Source: Yoonia sp. SS1-5 (GTDB lineage Bacteria; Pseudomonadota; Alphaproteobacteria; Rhodobacterales; Rhodobacteraceae). From it: a stretch of 64,000 nt of DNA. Under the pieces are notes generated by a model. That model searched no databases. It had not been told where the DNA came from and saw only the letters and a program-made list of their open reading frames with translations. Below, in pieces: positions 33,374 to 41,403 of this stretch (position 1 is the stretch's first letter; every line of letters begins with the position of its first letter). Both the position numbers and the translations under genes were made by a program. The DNA lies in NCBI RefSeq assembly GCF_038443705.2, contig NZ_CP151767.2, forward strand, positions 3,339,501 to 3,403,500, written 5' to 3'.

Positions 33374-34363
33374 ATGACAAAAATTGCCGCGGTACAGGCT
33401 GCTCCAGAATGGCTGGATGCAAAGGGCACGACCGACAAGACCATCGCATTGATCGAACAGGCCGGCCGGCAAGATATTCGGCTGCTGGGGTTCGGTGAGT
33501 CGTGGTTACCTGGCTATCCACATATGATCTTTCTCCATCCGCCGATGGAAACGATGCCAATGGTGATGAAATATCGCGAGAATGCGATCTGCATTGATGG
33601 CCCCGAGATGAAGGCCATTCGCGAAGCCTGTGAACGGGCGGGCGTCTGGGTCATGCTGGGATTTGCCGAGCGTGACAAGGGCAGCATTTATGCAGCCCAG
33701 GCCTTGATTGATGATCATGGAAACCTGCGCATGACCCGCCGCAAGCTGCGCCCGACCCATATGGAAAGGACAGTTTGGGGCGAAGGGCCCGCGACCGATA
33801 TCAAGGTCGTTGAAACCCCCTTTGCGACTGTCGGGGGGCTGGTGTGCTTTGAGAATGTGCAGCCGATCATGCGCCATGGCATGTACGCCTTGGGTGAGCA
33901 GATCCACGTGGCCTGCTGGCCGTCCTTTGGTCTGTTCAAGGGGCTGCGCAAGACCTATGCCTTCTCGAAGGAAGCCAATCTGAACGAATGCTTCAGCTAC
34001 GCGTTGCAGGGCCAGTGTTTCGTAATTGCGGCCAACTCGATCATTCGCCCCGAAGATATTGATACCGTCACCATGGGCAATGACGCGCTGAAGGAATTCA
34101 TCCAGCCCGGCGGTGGTGCGGCTGCTGTCTATGGCCCGGACGGATACCGGCTTACCGAGCCGCTGGACGAGCACGAAGATGGCTTTGCAATTGCCGAGTT
34201 TGATGCATCCTATATCGAAAAAGCCAAGATCTTTGCCGATCCGGCTGGCCACTACTTCCGCCCGGACGTCGCGAAGCATATTTTTGAGGGCAAGAACACG
34301 TCAGTCGTGGCGCAGGACGCGGCTGATCAGCCTGATCCCGAACGGCTGACTGCGGCGGACTAA
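33374..34363 (+). CDS. Nitrilase (carbon-nitrogen hydrolase family)
   Basis: The 329-residue protein has the Glu-Lys-Cys triad of nitrilases: Glu42 in GFGESWLPGYP, Lys124 in TRRKLRPTHMER, and Cys158 in GGLVCFENVQPIMR. Its length and the following HVACWPSFGLF place it with true nitrilases, which convert a nitrile to the carboxylic acid and ammonia, rather than with amidases. It is cytoplasmic. Between YceI and a MarR/TRAP/reductive dehalogenase set, it parallels known bromoxynil degraders, where a nitrilase makes the halogenated hydroxybenzoate used by the dehalogenase. Substrate identity here is inferred. Confidence 0.92.
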   Translation: MTKIAAVQAAPEWLDAKGTTDKTIALIEQAGRQDIRLLGFGESWLPGYPHMIFLHPPMETMPMVMKYRENAICIDGPEMKAIREACERAGVWVMLGFAERDKGSIYAAQALIDDHGNLRMTRRKLRPTHMERTVWGEGPATDIKVVETPFATVGGLVCFENVQPIMRHGMYALGEQIHVACWPSFGLFKGLRKTYAFSKEANLNECFSYALQGQCFVIAANSIIRPEDIDTVTMGNDALKEFIQPGGGAAAVYGPDGYRLTEPLDEHEDGFAIAEFDASYIEKAKIFADPAGHYFRPDVAKHIFEGKNTSVVAQDAADQPDPERLTAAD

Positions 34364-34388
34364 CCCGCCGCAGCCTTTGCGCTATCAG

Positions 34389-34421
34389 AGCACGCCGTCA
34401 CAAACTGTCGACTGGCGTGCT
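34389..34421. terminator. Possible bidirectional terminator between nitrilase and marR
   Basis: An 8-bp stem AGCACGCC/GGCGTGCT with a 17-base loop stands at the convergent ends of the nitrilase and the MarR gene, and runs into the end of the latter. T runs are short (TTTC), so support is modest. Confidence 0.4.
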
Positions 34422-34886
34422 TTCACCTTCGAGGATGATGTCAATGAACCGGTCGAATTCCTTGCGCTGCGACTTCGACAGCTTGTCAAGGAAGCGGGCC
34501 CTATTTTTCTCGACCATCGGAACACATTGATTAAGCAAATCAATGCCCTTCGGGGTAAGTTTCAATAGACGTGATCGTCCGTCCAGCGCGTCCAGCACCT
34601 GATCTATCAGACCCTCTTTGCGCATCTGGACCAGCACACGCGACGTTGCCTGACGCGTCACGCCGATATAATCGGCCAGTTCCGATGACGTACTGATCTT
34701 GCTTAGTCCGATACTTGCAAGGACGCACCATTTCATCCGGGTCAAACCAATCTCGGCCAGCTGGCTTTCAAGCCGGGTCTGTATCAGCCGGGAAATACGC
34801 GACAGACGATATCCGGCGCTGAGGTGCAGCCGATAATCAGTGTCTAGCAGCCCTTCCACGACAAACTCCTTTGCTGCTTGGTTCAT
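34398..34886 (-). CDS. MarR family transcriptional regulator
   Basis: The 162-residue winged-helix regulator has YRLSRISRLIQTRLESQLAE, then the HTH SELADYIGVTRQATSRVLVQ and the wing LDALDGRSRLLKLTPKG. MarR dimers usually repress aromatic-compound genes until a phenolic ligand binds. It is divergent from the TRAP operon and sits between the nitrilase and dehalogenase units. The AT-rich site B (34969-34994) in the shared promoter gap, with similar sites at 32.6 and 41.2 kb, makes it the likely regulator of the module. Confidence 0.92.
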   Translation of the reverse strand: MNQAAKEFVVEGLLDTDYRLHLSAGYRLSRISRLIQTRLESQLAEIGLTRMKWCVLASIGLSKISTSSELADYIGVTRQATSRVLVQMRKEGLIDQVLDALDGRSRLLKLTPKGIDLLNQCVPMVEKNRARFLDKLSKSQRKEFDRFIDIILEGESTPVDSL

Positions 34887-34968
34887 GTTCTTTTTCTACT
34901 TTCTGTTCGAGTTGTTGCGGCGAGTCTAAACCACCAAATGGTCGCTGGCCAACTAATATCTCACCAAC

Positions 34969-34994
34969 ATATAATAACCAATGTAGATTATAAC
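34969..34994. promoter_or_regulatory. AT-rich inverted repeat (site B) between marR and TRAP operon
   Basis: ATATAATAA (34969-34977) and GATTATAAC (34986-34994) are separated by 8 bases, the same half-site and spacing as site A. It lies 83 bases before marR and 124 before dctP. TTGACA follows directly at 34995-35000, so a bound repressor would overlap a promoter. Confidence 0.55.
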
Positions 34995-35117
34995 TTGACA
35001 GTATAATACTACATTAGCATTGTAAGCACCATCAAATCCGGCACCGAGTCGGACCAGGAATGAGGGATATGCGGCTTTGTCCACGTGGACGGCACGCATT
35101 CTGTTTGGGAGGACATA

Positions 35118-36101
35118 ATGAAGATCAAATCGTTTGCCATTGCCGCAATCAGCGCAATCACACTTGCATTGCCAGCGCAGGCGGAAACCTTGTCGCTGGC
35201 CTATTTCATGGGGGCCAATCACCCGATGAACAAGGCGTTCCTGACGCCGATGGGCGAAATGATCGCCGAAGAGACCGGTGGCGCCTTGACGGTCGAGCAT
35301 TATCCGGGGGGTGCTTTGAATGGTGTCCCTTCTAAGCAATACTCTATCATGCTGGATGGTGTTGCTGACATCGTGTTCATGACCCCAAGTGCCACCAGCC
35401 GCCTGTTTCCCAAAACCTCTGTGATCAGCCTGCCCAATCTTTGTGAAACGGCCGCCGAATGCACCACGATGCTGCGGGCCGCGGAAAGCGAGATCGCGAC
35501 AGAGTACCGGGGCAAGATTGTCGGCCTTTGGACAGCCTCACCACCGGTTCTGATCACACGCGATACGCCTGTTCGGACGCTTGATGACATTCGGGGCATG
35601 AAAATCCGGGTTCCTGATCCGACCGCTATTCCCTTTGTCGAAGCTCTGGGTGCATCGCCAGTTGCGATACCGGTGACAGATATCAACCAGGCGCTTGCGA
35701 ATGGGGTGATCGACGGCATCATGATCGACCCCTCGGGTATCTTGTCTTTCAAGCTGGATGAGCCGGGCAACTATGTCACGAACTGGTTTGCTGGTGGCGC
35801 ACCTACATTTGTCGTCGCCATGAACCAAGGCGTCTACGACGGGCTTGATGATGCGGGCAAAGCCGCGGTGGACAAGGTTGCAGCGTCGGATCTGTCGATG
35901 CAGGCCGCCGAAATGTACTGGAACATCGGGCGCCAGGGCCTGGCACATGCCGAAGAAAAGGGCCTTGAGATCATCGAATTCTCTCCTGAAGACCGCCAAG
36001 AGATCGATGCCGTTGTTGCAGAGGTGATGGCGACCGTGTCGGCAGAAGACGCCGGTGATCGCACAGTTGGCGACATCGTAGCCCTCTTGAAGGGCCAATA
36101 A
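35118..36101 (+). CDS. TRAP transporter periplasmic binding subunit (DctP family)
   Basis: The 327-residue protein starts at the ATG at 35118 after GGGAGGA and has a signal peptide (IAAISAITLALPAQA). DctP-fold features are FMGANHPMNKAFLTPMGE, RTLDDIRGMKIRVP, VDGx-type IDGIMIDPS, and a C-terminal half with GLAHAEEKGLEIIEFSPEDR. The ligand-binding Arg usually found in MKIRVPD is present. Such subunits capture organic acids. Next to a nitrilase and a dehalogenase, an aromatic or halogenated carboxylate is the likely cargo. Confidence 0.92.
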   Translation: MKIKSFAIAAISAITLALPAQAETLSLAYFMGANHPMNKAFLTPMGEMIAEETGGALTVEHYPGGALNGVPSKQYSIMLDGVADIVFMTPSATSRLFPKTSVISLPNLCETAAECTTMLRAAESEIATEYRGKIVGLWTASPPVLITRDTPVRTLDDIRGMKIRVPDPTAIPFVEALGASPVAIPVTDINQALANGVIDGIMIDPSGILSFKLDEPGNYVTNWFAGGAPTFVVAMNQGVYDGLDDAGKAAVDKVAASDLSMQAAEMYWNIGRQGLAHAEEKGLEIIEFSPEDRQEIDAVVAEVMATVSAEDAGDRTVGDIVALLKGQ

Positions 36102-36102
36102 G

Positions 36103-36606
36103 ATGCAAGGGCGCCGTCTGGGGGTTGATCGGTTTTTCGACGGCTCCGGCGGTGTCATTGCCGTGATCGGATCCATTGGGCTGTTGGGGCTGGTCTTTTT
36201 GACGGTTGCCGATGTGGTCTGGCGTTACGCGCTCAATGACCCGATCTTTGGCCTTATCGACGTGTCGATGATGGTCTCATCAGCGGTCGTGGCATGTTCG
36301 GTCACCTGGGCGGCGCTGAAGAAGGCCCATGTGACAATCGAACTGATCGAAGGGCATTTCGGTGTGAAATCCCTTCTGTATCTGGGCCGCATCATCGAGA
36401 CGCTGACCGCCTTGCTTTTTGCAACCGCCTGTTATGCGCTGATCAAGAAAAGTACTTGCGGCTTTGCCTGCGGTGACATCACCGACAATCTGGCCATTCC
36501 GCACGGGCCCTTCTATCTGGCGCTGGCAGCGTCCATGGCATTTTGCGCAGCATTAAGTCTCTGGCGCGCATGGCGCCCGCATCCCACCCCTGTCGAAGAA
36601 AGCTAG
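36103..36606 (+). CDS. TRAP transporter small permease subunit (DctQ family)
   Basis: The 167-residue protein has four predicted membrane helices and the DctQ pattern VIAVIGSIGLLGLVFLTVAD, VVWRYALNDPI and KKAHVTIELI. It bridges the binding protein and the large permease. It starts 1 base after the dctP stop and 3 bases separate it from dctM, so the three are co-translated. Confidence 0.92.
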   Translation: MQGRRLGVDRFFDGSGGVIAVIGSIGLLGLVFLTVADVVWRYALNDPIFGLIDVSMMVSSAVVACSVTWAALKKAHVTIELIEGHFGVKSLLYLGRIIETLTALLFATACYALIKKSTCGFACGDITDNLAIPHGPFYLALAASMAFCAALSLWRAWRPHPTPVEES

Positions 36607-36609
36607 GTC

Positions 36610-37920
36610 ATGGACTTGTTCGCCATCGCAATCGGCGGTTTCGCCGTACTGTTGTTGTTGCTTTATCTGCGGATGTCCGTGGGCGTCGCCATGATGCTTG
36701 TCGGGGCTGCGGGGATCTACCTGATCCGCCCACAAGCGGCCCTTCCCAAGCTGGCACTTGAGATATTTGGCGAGGCGACAAGCTACCCATTGTCGATCAT
36801 CCCGCTATTCGTGCTGATGGGCAATCTGGCAGGCGTTTCAGGCATGAGCCGGGACATCTACACGGCGGCCCATACCTGGATCGGGCATTTCCGGGGTGGG
36901 CTGGCCTCGGCCGCGGTTGTGGGCTGTGCGGGGTTTTCGGCCCTATCCGGGTCCTCGCTCGCCTCGGCCATGACGATGGGGCGCGTTTCCCTGCCGGAAA
37001 TGAAGCGGTTCGGCTATAATGACAGCCTTGCGACCGGAGCCATCGCGGCAGGTGGCACCCTTGGCATTCTCATTCCGCCATCCGCTGGCTTCGTCGTGTT
37101 CGCGATCCTGACGGAGGAAAGCATTGGACGGCTCTTTCTGGCTGGCATCCTGCCGGGGATCATGCTGACATCACTCTTCATTGTGGCGATCTGGCTGTGG
37201 ACCCTGCGTAATCCCGAAATCGCGCCGCAAAACACCGAACGGTTTTCGTGGGGTCAGCGGTTTTCGGCCCTTGGCCGTGCCAGCGCCATTCTCAGTATCA
37301 TCTTCCTGACCATCGGCGGCATCTATGGCGGCGTCTTTTCAGCGACCGAGGCCGCCGGGATCGGGGCGTTCCTGACGCTGGTTGTCGCGTTGCTGCGCAG
37401 ATCGCTGAATAGAGAGAACATCAAGACGGTGTTCAGTTCCACGCTGCAGGCGACTGGCACGGTCTATCTGATCCTGTTTGGCGCGTTCATGTTCAAGTCG
37501 TTCATCGGCTTTACCGGCATCACGCTGTTTCTGGCAGAATATGTCGGTGGGCTGGGGCTGAGCGGCACACAGGTGATGATCGCTTTTCTACTGGTCTTCA
37601 TCATTCTTGGCATGTTCCTGGACAGCTTCGCGATGCTGGTCCTGACGGTTCCCCTGATCCAGCCAATTCTGGAGCCACTTGGCGTGGATATGATCCTGTT
37701 TGGCGTCTTGGCGGTGATTGCGCTGGAAATGGGCCTGATCTCGCCGCCAGTGGGGATGAACGTGTTCATCGTGAAAAGCGTCGCACCGGATGTGAATATC
37801 GGCACAATCTTCCGCGGCATTTGGCCGTTCTGGGGTGCGATGCTGGTGGCATTGGTGATCCTGCTGCTCTTCCCGCAGATCGTGCTGATGCTGCCCGACA
37901 CGATGCTGGGCGCGCGTTAG
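36610..37920 (+). CDS. TRAP transporter large permease subunit (DctM family)
   Basis: The 436-residue protein has about 12 membrane helices and the DctM features SYPLSIIPLFVLMGNLAGVS, GFSALSGSSLASAMTMGRV, AAGGTLGILIPPS, and the C-terminal GLISPPVGMNVFIVKSVAPD. It carries the sodium-driven uptake step. It is convergent with the reductive dehalogenase gene 61 bases away. Confidence 0.95.
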   Translation: MDLFAIAIGGFAVLLLLLYLRMSVGVAMMLVGAAGIYLIRPQAALPKLALEIFGEATSYPLSIIPLFVLMGNLAGVSGMSRDIYTAAHTWIGHFRGGLASAAVVGCAGFSALSGSSLASAMTMGRVSLPEMKRFGYNDSLATGAIAAGGTLGILIPPSAGFVVFAILTEESIGRLFLAGILPGIMLTSLFIVAIWLWTLRNPEIAPQNTERFSWGQRFSALGRASAILSIIFLTIGGIYGGVFSATEAAGIGAFLTLVVALLRRSLNRENIKTVFSSTLQATGTVYLILFGAFMFKSFIGFTGITLFLAEYVGGLGLSGTQVMIAFLLVFIILGMFLDSFAMLVLTVPLIQPILEPLGVDMILFGVLAVIALEMGLISPPVGMNVFIVKSVAPDVNIGTIFRGIWPFWGAMLVALVILLLFPQIVLMLPDTMLGAR

Positions 37921-37981
37921 GTGCCGCGCATTCAGGGCAGAACGCCACCGGCGCCCGCCCTGCAACCTGTCCCGAAACTTG

Positions 37982-40900
37982 TCATAGATCCAGTGTGATG
38001 GTCTCGCCTGCCGTTGCTGCACGCGACTGGCAGGTGATCATCGTGGTCTCGCGCTGTGCCTTGGACAGTACGAAATCCCGGTGTTCAACTGCGCCCGCTG
38101 TCACGCCGCATTTGCATACGCCGCAAATCCCGTCACCGCATTTCAGGTCGATCGAAATGTCGTTCTCGTTCAGCACGTCGGCAACACTTTTGCCGATGGG
38201 GACATCAAACTCCTGCCCGGAACTGGCGATGCGCACGACAAAGGGATGATCCTCGTATTCCGGTGCTTCTGGAACAGAGAAATATTCCAGATGCCTTGCA
38301 TCCTCCGGGAAACCACATGCCTCTGCCGCGTCCATTACGGATTGCATATAGGCCTCTGCCCCACAGGTGTAGACATGGGCACCGGGCGTATATGTCAGGA
38401 TTTGGCTCAGATCCGCACGGGACCCTTCATCGCTAATGTGCAACTTGACCCGGTCAGCCCAGGCGAAGGCCTGTAGGTCATCGAGAAAGCCCATGTGTCT
38501 GCGGGACCGGCCGGAATAGTGCAGCTCAAACTCTGCACCGATGGCGTGCAGCCGGTGCGCCATGGCCATCATCGCGGTGATCCCAATACCGCCTGCCATC
38601 AGGTAGGTTTTGGAAGCGCTTTCAACCAACGGGAAATGATTGATCGGGCGAGAGACGAAGACCTTGCGCCCCTGGGTGAAGATGCGGTGCAACAGCTTGG
38701 AGCCACCGCTCCCTTCGTCCTCGCGCAGGACGCCGATCTGGTATTTGCTCCGGTCACTGGGGCAGCCGGACAGGGAGTATTGGCGTAAATACTCGGGTGC
38801 GACGACGATATCCAGATGCGCGCCCGCTTCCCATTCAGGAAGGACATGGCCGTTTACCGCTCGCAATTCGTATTTGGTTACCCCCTCGGCCATTACCTCG
38901 GCCTTGGCGATTTCGACCTGAATGGCGGGGTTTTCGCCCTCAACTGTGTATTCGTTGATCAGCCCGTCGGTATCACCACGCGCCATCCGCTCTTTGTAAA
39001 CCTCTGCTGTGACCATGGCTTGATAAGCCTCGATCCCGTCCTCGCGATTAAGCGGTGAAGGGAAGGGGTGCGGTGGCGGCGCAAGGGCGGGTGTGACGAC
39101 CGCAAGGGTCTGATCCTCGTATTTCAGGTCGAGATCTTTCTGCAGCGCGCGTTCATTGACCGGGTGCTTGGTTGGCCGGAATGCGCCGTCCTCCTGCACT
39201 TCCAGATCCCACCACCACTTTTTGACCGGATTGATCTGCCCGCGATCCAGCATGTCATCAAGTTTCGCCAGCGCGGGTGCCGTCCCCGGCACTTTCATCG
39301 CGGTCCATCGCCAGGCCGCATCAGCCAAAACACCCTCCAAATTCCAAGGGCAGGTCTTCATGCAACGCCCGCACATGCCCCCACCAAGGTTACTGACCCG
39401 GTATGTCGCGCATTTCTGACTATCGGATTTCCATATCTCATAGCCATTATGCATCAGCTTCGGGCCCGCCGTGATCGCACCAGACGGGCATTCCCGCGCG
39501 CATTTCTTGCAGCTGTCGCAGAATTTCTGCAGACCGAAATCAATGGGCTTGTCATGGGACATTGGCAGCTCGGTCGTCACAACGCCGGATTTGAGCCTTG
39601 GACCCAGATAGGGGTTCAAAATGACCTCGCCAATCCTGCTGACCTCGCCTAGGCCGGATAATAGCAGAAGGGGCGGTTGGATAACCTCGCCCTCAACCAT
39701 CGTGTGTGCCTTTGCTGGGTAGCCAACATTCCTGATCTGATGTGCGATCACCCCGCCCAGGAGTGCAAAGCGCAGATAGCCCCGCATGGATTGCGCGACC
39801 GAAATCCAATCATCGCCGCTGGCCCCTTCCATTGTGTCAAAGCCCTGATCAATCACCATCGAGATCGCCTGATCATGGGATGGGATGACTTCTTCGCCAG
39901 CGGCGTTATGGGAATAGTAGGCCCAATCAGGGCAACGAGAGACGCCAACACCATCAACACTTAGAAAATAGGTGGCGGCTTTGACGTGGTCATGCGCCTC
40001 TTGCGGGGTGTAGGGGATTTGACATTCCGCAACTGGCCCGTTTTGCAATAGGGCAAAGGCACTGAGTGGGCGACGCTGCGCGGGGGAGGTGGGGCTTTTC
40101 ATTGTTGCATAGCCACCCTTCCACTTTTGCTGAAGCGGTTTGCCGAGGTCACCAAAGGCCGCGCGGATCAGCATGTCAGACCGCTTTGGCAGCCGTGCAA
40201 CATTGCCTTCGTCGATATATGTTGTGGGCGCATCAACGCGCTTGATCTTCTCGAACGGATGCGCGCCATCCTTGAACCGGCGCTTGGCATAAAGCATGGC
40301 TTTGCTCTTGGGCAGCTTTGCAGCGACCAGCGGCAAATCGGTGCCAACCGGATAAGAGGTTGTCACCGCCGCCATGCCAAAACGCGACCCGATAAATGGT
40401 GCGCTTACCTGCCCATCCACAACAGCAGCAAGGCCGGTGGCAACAGCCAGCTTGTTCAGATCAATATCCGCGCTGCTTGCTGTATGCGCCCGCGCGCTGT
40501 GGCCCAGCTGCCGCAAATAGGTCGCCACAACGACGGCAGCTTCGGATGCCAGAAGGGCCGAGCGGTGATCTTCTGCGCCCATGATCCAGTCGGCGCCCGG
40601 TTCATCCGGGTCCGGTGTCCGGGGATGTTCGAACAAGTAGACGATAGCATGGGTATGCGTGTCGATGGAGCCGGGAGGAGCTTCCATCGACTCGCGCAAC
40701 TCCGCCATCAGCAGGTCGTGACCGGGTGCCAGCGATTTGCTTTGACGCGTGCGCAGAACCTGCGCCAGTTCTGCGATCCCCTCGTTCAGATAGGGACGGG
40801 TCAGGATCGCCTCGGACGGCAGTTTTCCAGTCGACGCCATGGACGCGCCGCAAAAATACCCAAATGATTTCAGATGGTTTGAGCGCTCTTCAAGATCATC

Positions 40901-41134
40901 CGGTGTTTCAGAGACCAACCCGTTCACGGTCCCGTCACGGATGGCATCCATCATCGCCTGATGTTCGCGCATGGCGTTCACGAGGCTCTGGGGCCTGTCC
41001 CTGTCGACAAAGGACAGCGGCACAAATGGCGGTACGTTTTGCAGGTCTGTGTCTTGTTGGCGCGTGGCGTTCTCCAGGGGGAAGCGCCCCAGATGCATGG
41101 GCCGGTTTTTCTGAGAGCGGAATTGATTGAACAT
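37982..41134 (-). CDS. Reductive dehalogenase fused to NAD(P)H oxidoreductase and ferredoxin
   Basis: The protein has 1050 residues in three parts. Residues 1-600 are a cobalamin-type RdhA with two [4Fe-4S] motifs: Cys539-x2-Cys542-x2-Cys545-x3-Cys549-Pro, and Cys575...Cys588-x2-Cys591-x3-Cys595-Pro. Substrate-pocket candidates are WAYYSHN and GYPAKAH. Residues about 735-955 are an FNR-like flavin/NAD(P)H reductase (LRQYSLSG, YLMAGGIGITAMM, VYTCGAEAYM). Residues about 965-1050 are a plant-type [2Fe-2S] ferredoxin with Cys999, Cys1004, Cys1007 and Cys1035. There is no Tat signal or membrane anchor gene, so it is a cytoplasmic, self-sufficient catabolic enzyme like BhbA, not a respiratory one. 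It should replace aryl halogen with hydrogen. It is divergent from the GST gene. Confidence 0.93.
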   Translation of the reverse strand: MFNQFRSQKNRPMHLGRFPLENATRQQDTDLQNVPPFVPLSFVDRDRPQSLVNAMREHQAMMDAIRDGTVNGLVSETPDDLEERSNHLKSFGYFCGASMASTGKLPSEAILTRPYLNEGIAELAQVLRTRQSKSLAPGHDLLMAELRESMEAPPGSIDTHTHAIVYLFEHPRTPDPDEPGADWIMGAEDHRSALLASEAAVVVATYLRQLGHSARAHTASSADIDLNKLAVATGLAAVVDGQVSAPFIGSRFGMAAVTTSYPVGTDLPLVAAKLPKSKAMLYAKRRFKDGAHPFEKIKRVDAPTTYIDEGNVARLPKRSDMLIRAAFGDLGKPLQQKWKGGYATMKSPTSPAQRRPLSAFALLQNGPVAECQIPYTPQEAHDHVKAATYFLSVDGVGVSRCPDWAYYSHNAAGEEVIPSHDQAISMVIDQGFDTMEGASGDDWISVAQSMRGYLRFALLGGVIAHQIRNVGYPAKAHTMVEGEVIQPPLLLLSGLGEVSRIGEVILNPYLGPRLKSGVVTTELPMSHDKPIDFGLQKFCDSCKKCARECPSGAITAGPKLMHNGYEIWKSDSQKCATYRVSNLGGGMCGRCMKTCPWNLEGVLADAAWRWTAMKVPGTAPALAKLDDMLDRGQINPVKKWWWDLEVQEDGAFRPTKHPVNERALQKDLDLKYEDQTLAVVTPALAPPPHPFPSPLNREDGIEAYQAMVTAEVYKERMARGDTDGLINEYTVEGENPAIQVEIAKAEVMAEGVTKYELRAVNGHVLPEWEAGAHLDIVVAPEYLRQYSLSGCPSDRSKYQIGVLREDEGSGGSKLLHRIFTQGRKVFVSRPINHFPLVESASKTYLMAGGIGITAMMAMAHRLHAIGAEFELHYSGRSRRHMGFLDDLQAFAWADRVKLHISDEGSRADLSQILTYTPGAHVYTCGAEAYMQSVMDAAEACGFPEDARHLEYFSVPEAPEYEDHPFVVRIASSGQEFDVPIGKSVADVLNENDISIDLKCGDGICGVCKCGVTAGAVEHRDFVLSKAQRETTMITCQSRAATAGETITLDL

Positions 41135-41224
41135 ATCGTTTTGACCTGCCTTGTGTTCCGTTCGACCGATGATGACCGTGGGTCGCGGACTTGGCGTCGG
41201 GCCAAGGGCGAGGTCAACTCAGGC

Positions 41225-41281
41225 TTATATAATCCTAAATCAATATAATAAACCTTGCGTATGATAATCAAGCATTATAAC
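41225..41281. promoter_or_regulatory. AT-rich half-site cluster (site C) between dehalogenase and GST genes
   Basis: TATATAAT at 41226-41233, ATATAATAA at 41243-41251 (identical to the left arm of sites A and B) and ATTATAAC at 41274-41281 (identical to the right arm of site B). GATAAT/ATTATA form a further inverted repeat around CAAGC. The spacing differs from A and B. It lies 91 bases before rdhA and 123 before the GST gene. Confidence 0.5.
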
Positions 41282-41403
41282 TTGCGCTTGCGTCTTCAAG
41301 CGATGCTAGGCCGCTGAGCAAGGCCATAAATGTCTAAAATTCGCCGCCGACGCATGGGCCGGACGGGTCGAAATGGCAGCCAAGGAAAAAGGGAACACCG
41401 ATC

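Noticed and set aside
34995..35007. TTGACA followed by TATAAT as a promoter core
   Set aside because: The two boxes are only 1 base apart, far from the 16-18 needed; each may belong to a different element.
40127..40867. 246-codon plus-strand frame inside the RdhA gene
   Set aside because: It is antisense to the cobalamin domain and carries no motif.
37982..41134. Epoxyqueuosine reductase (QueG) as an alternative for the 1050-residue protein
   Set aside because: QueG is about 350-400 residues and never carries FNR and ferredoxin domains; the length and context fit RdhA.
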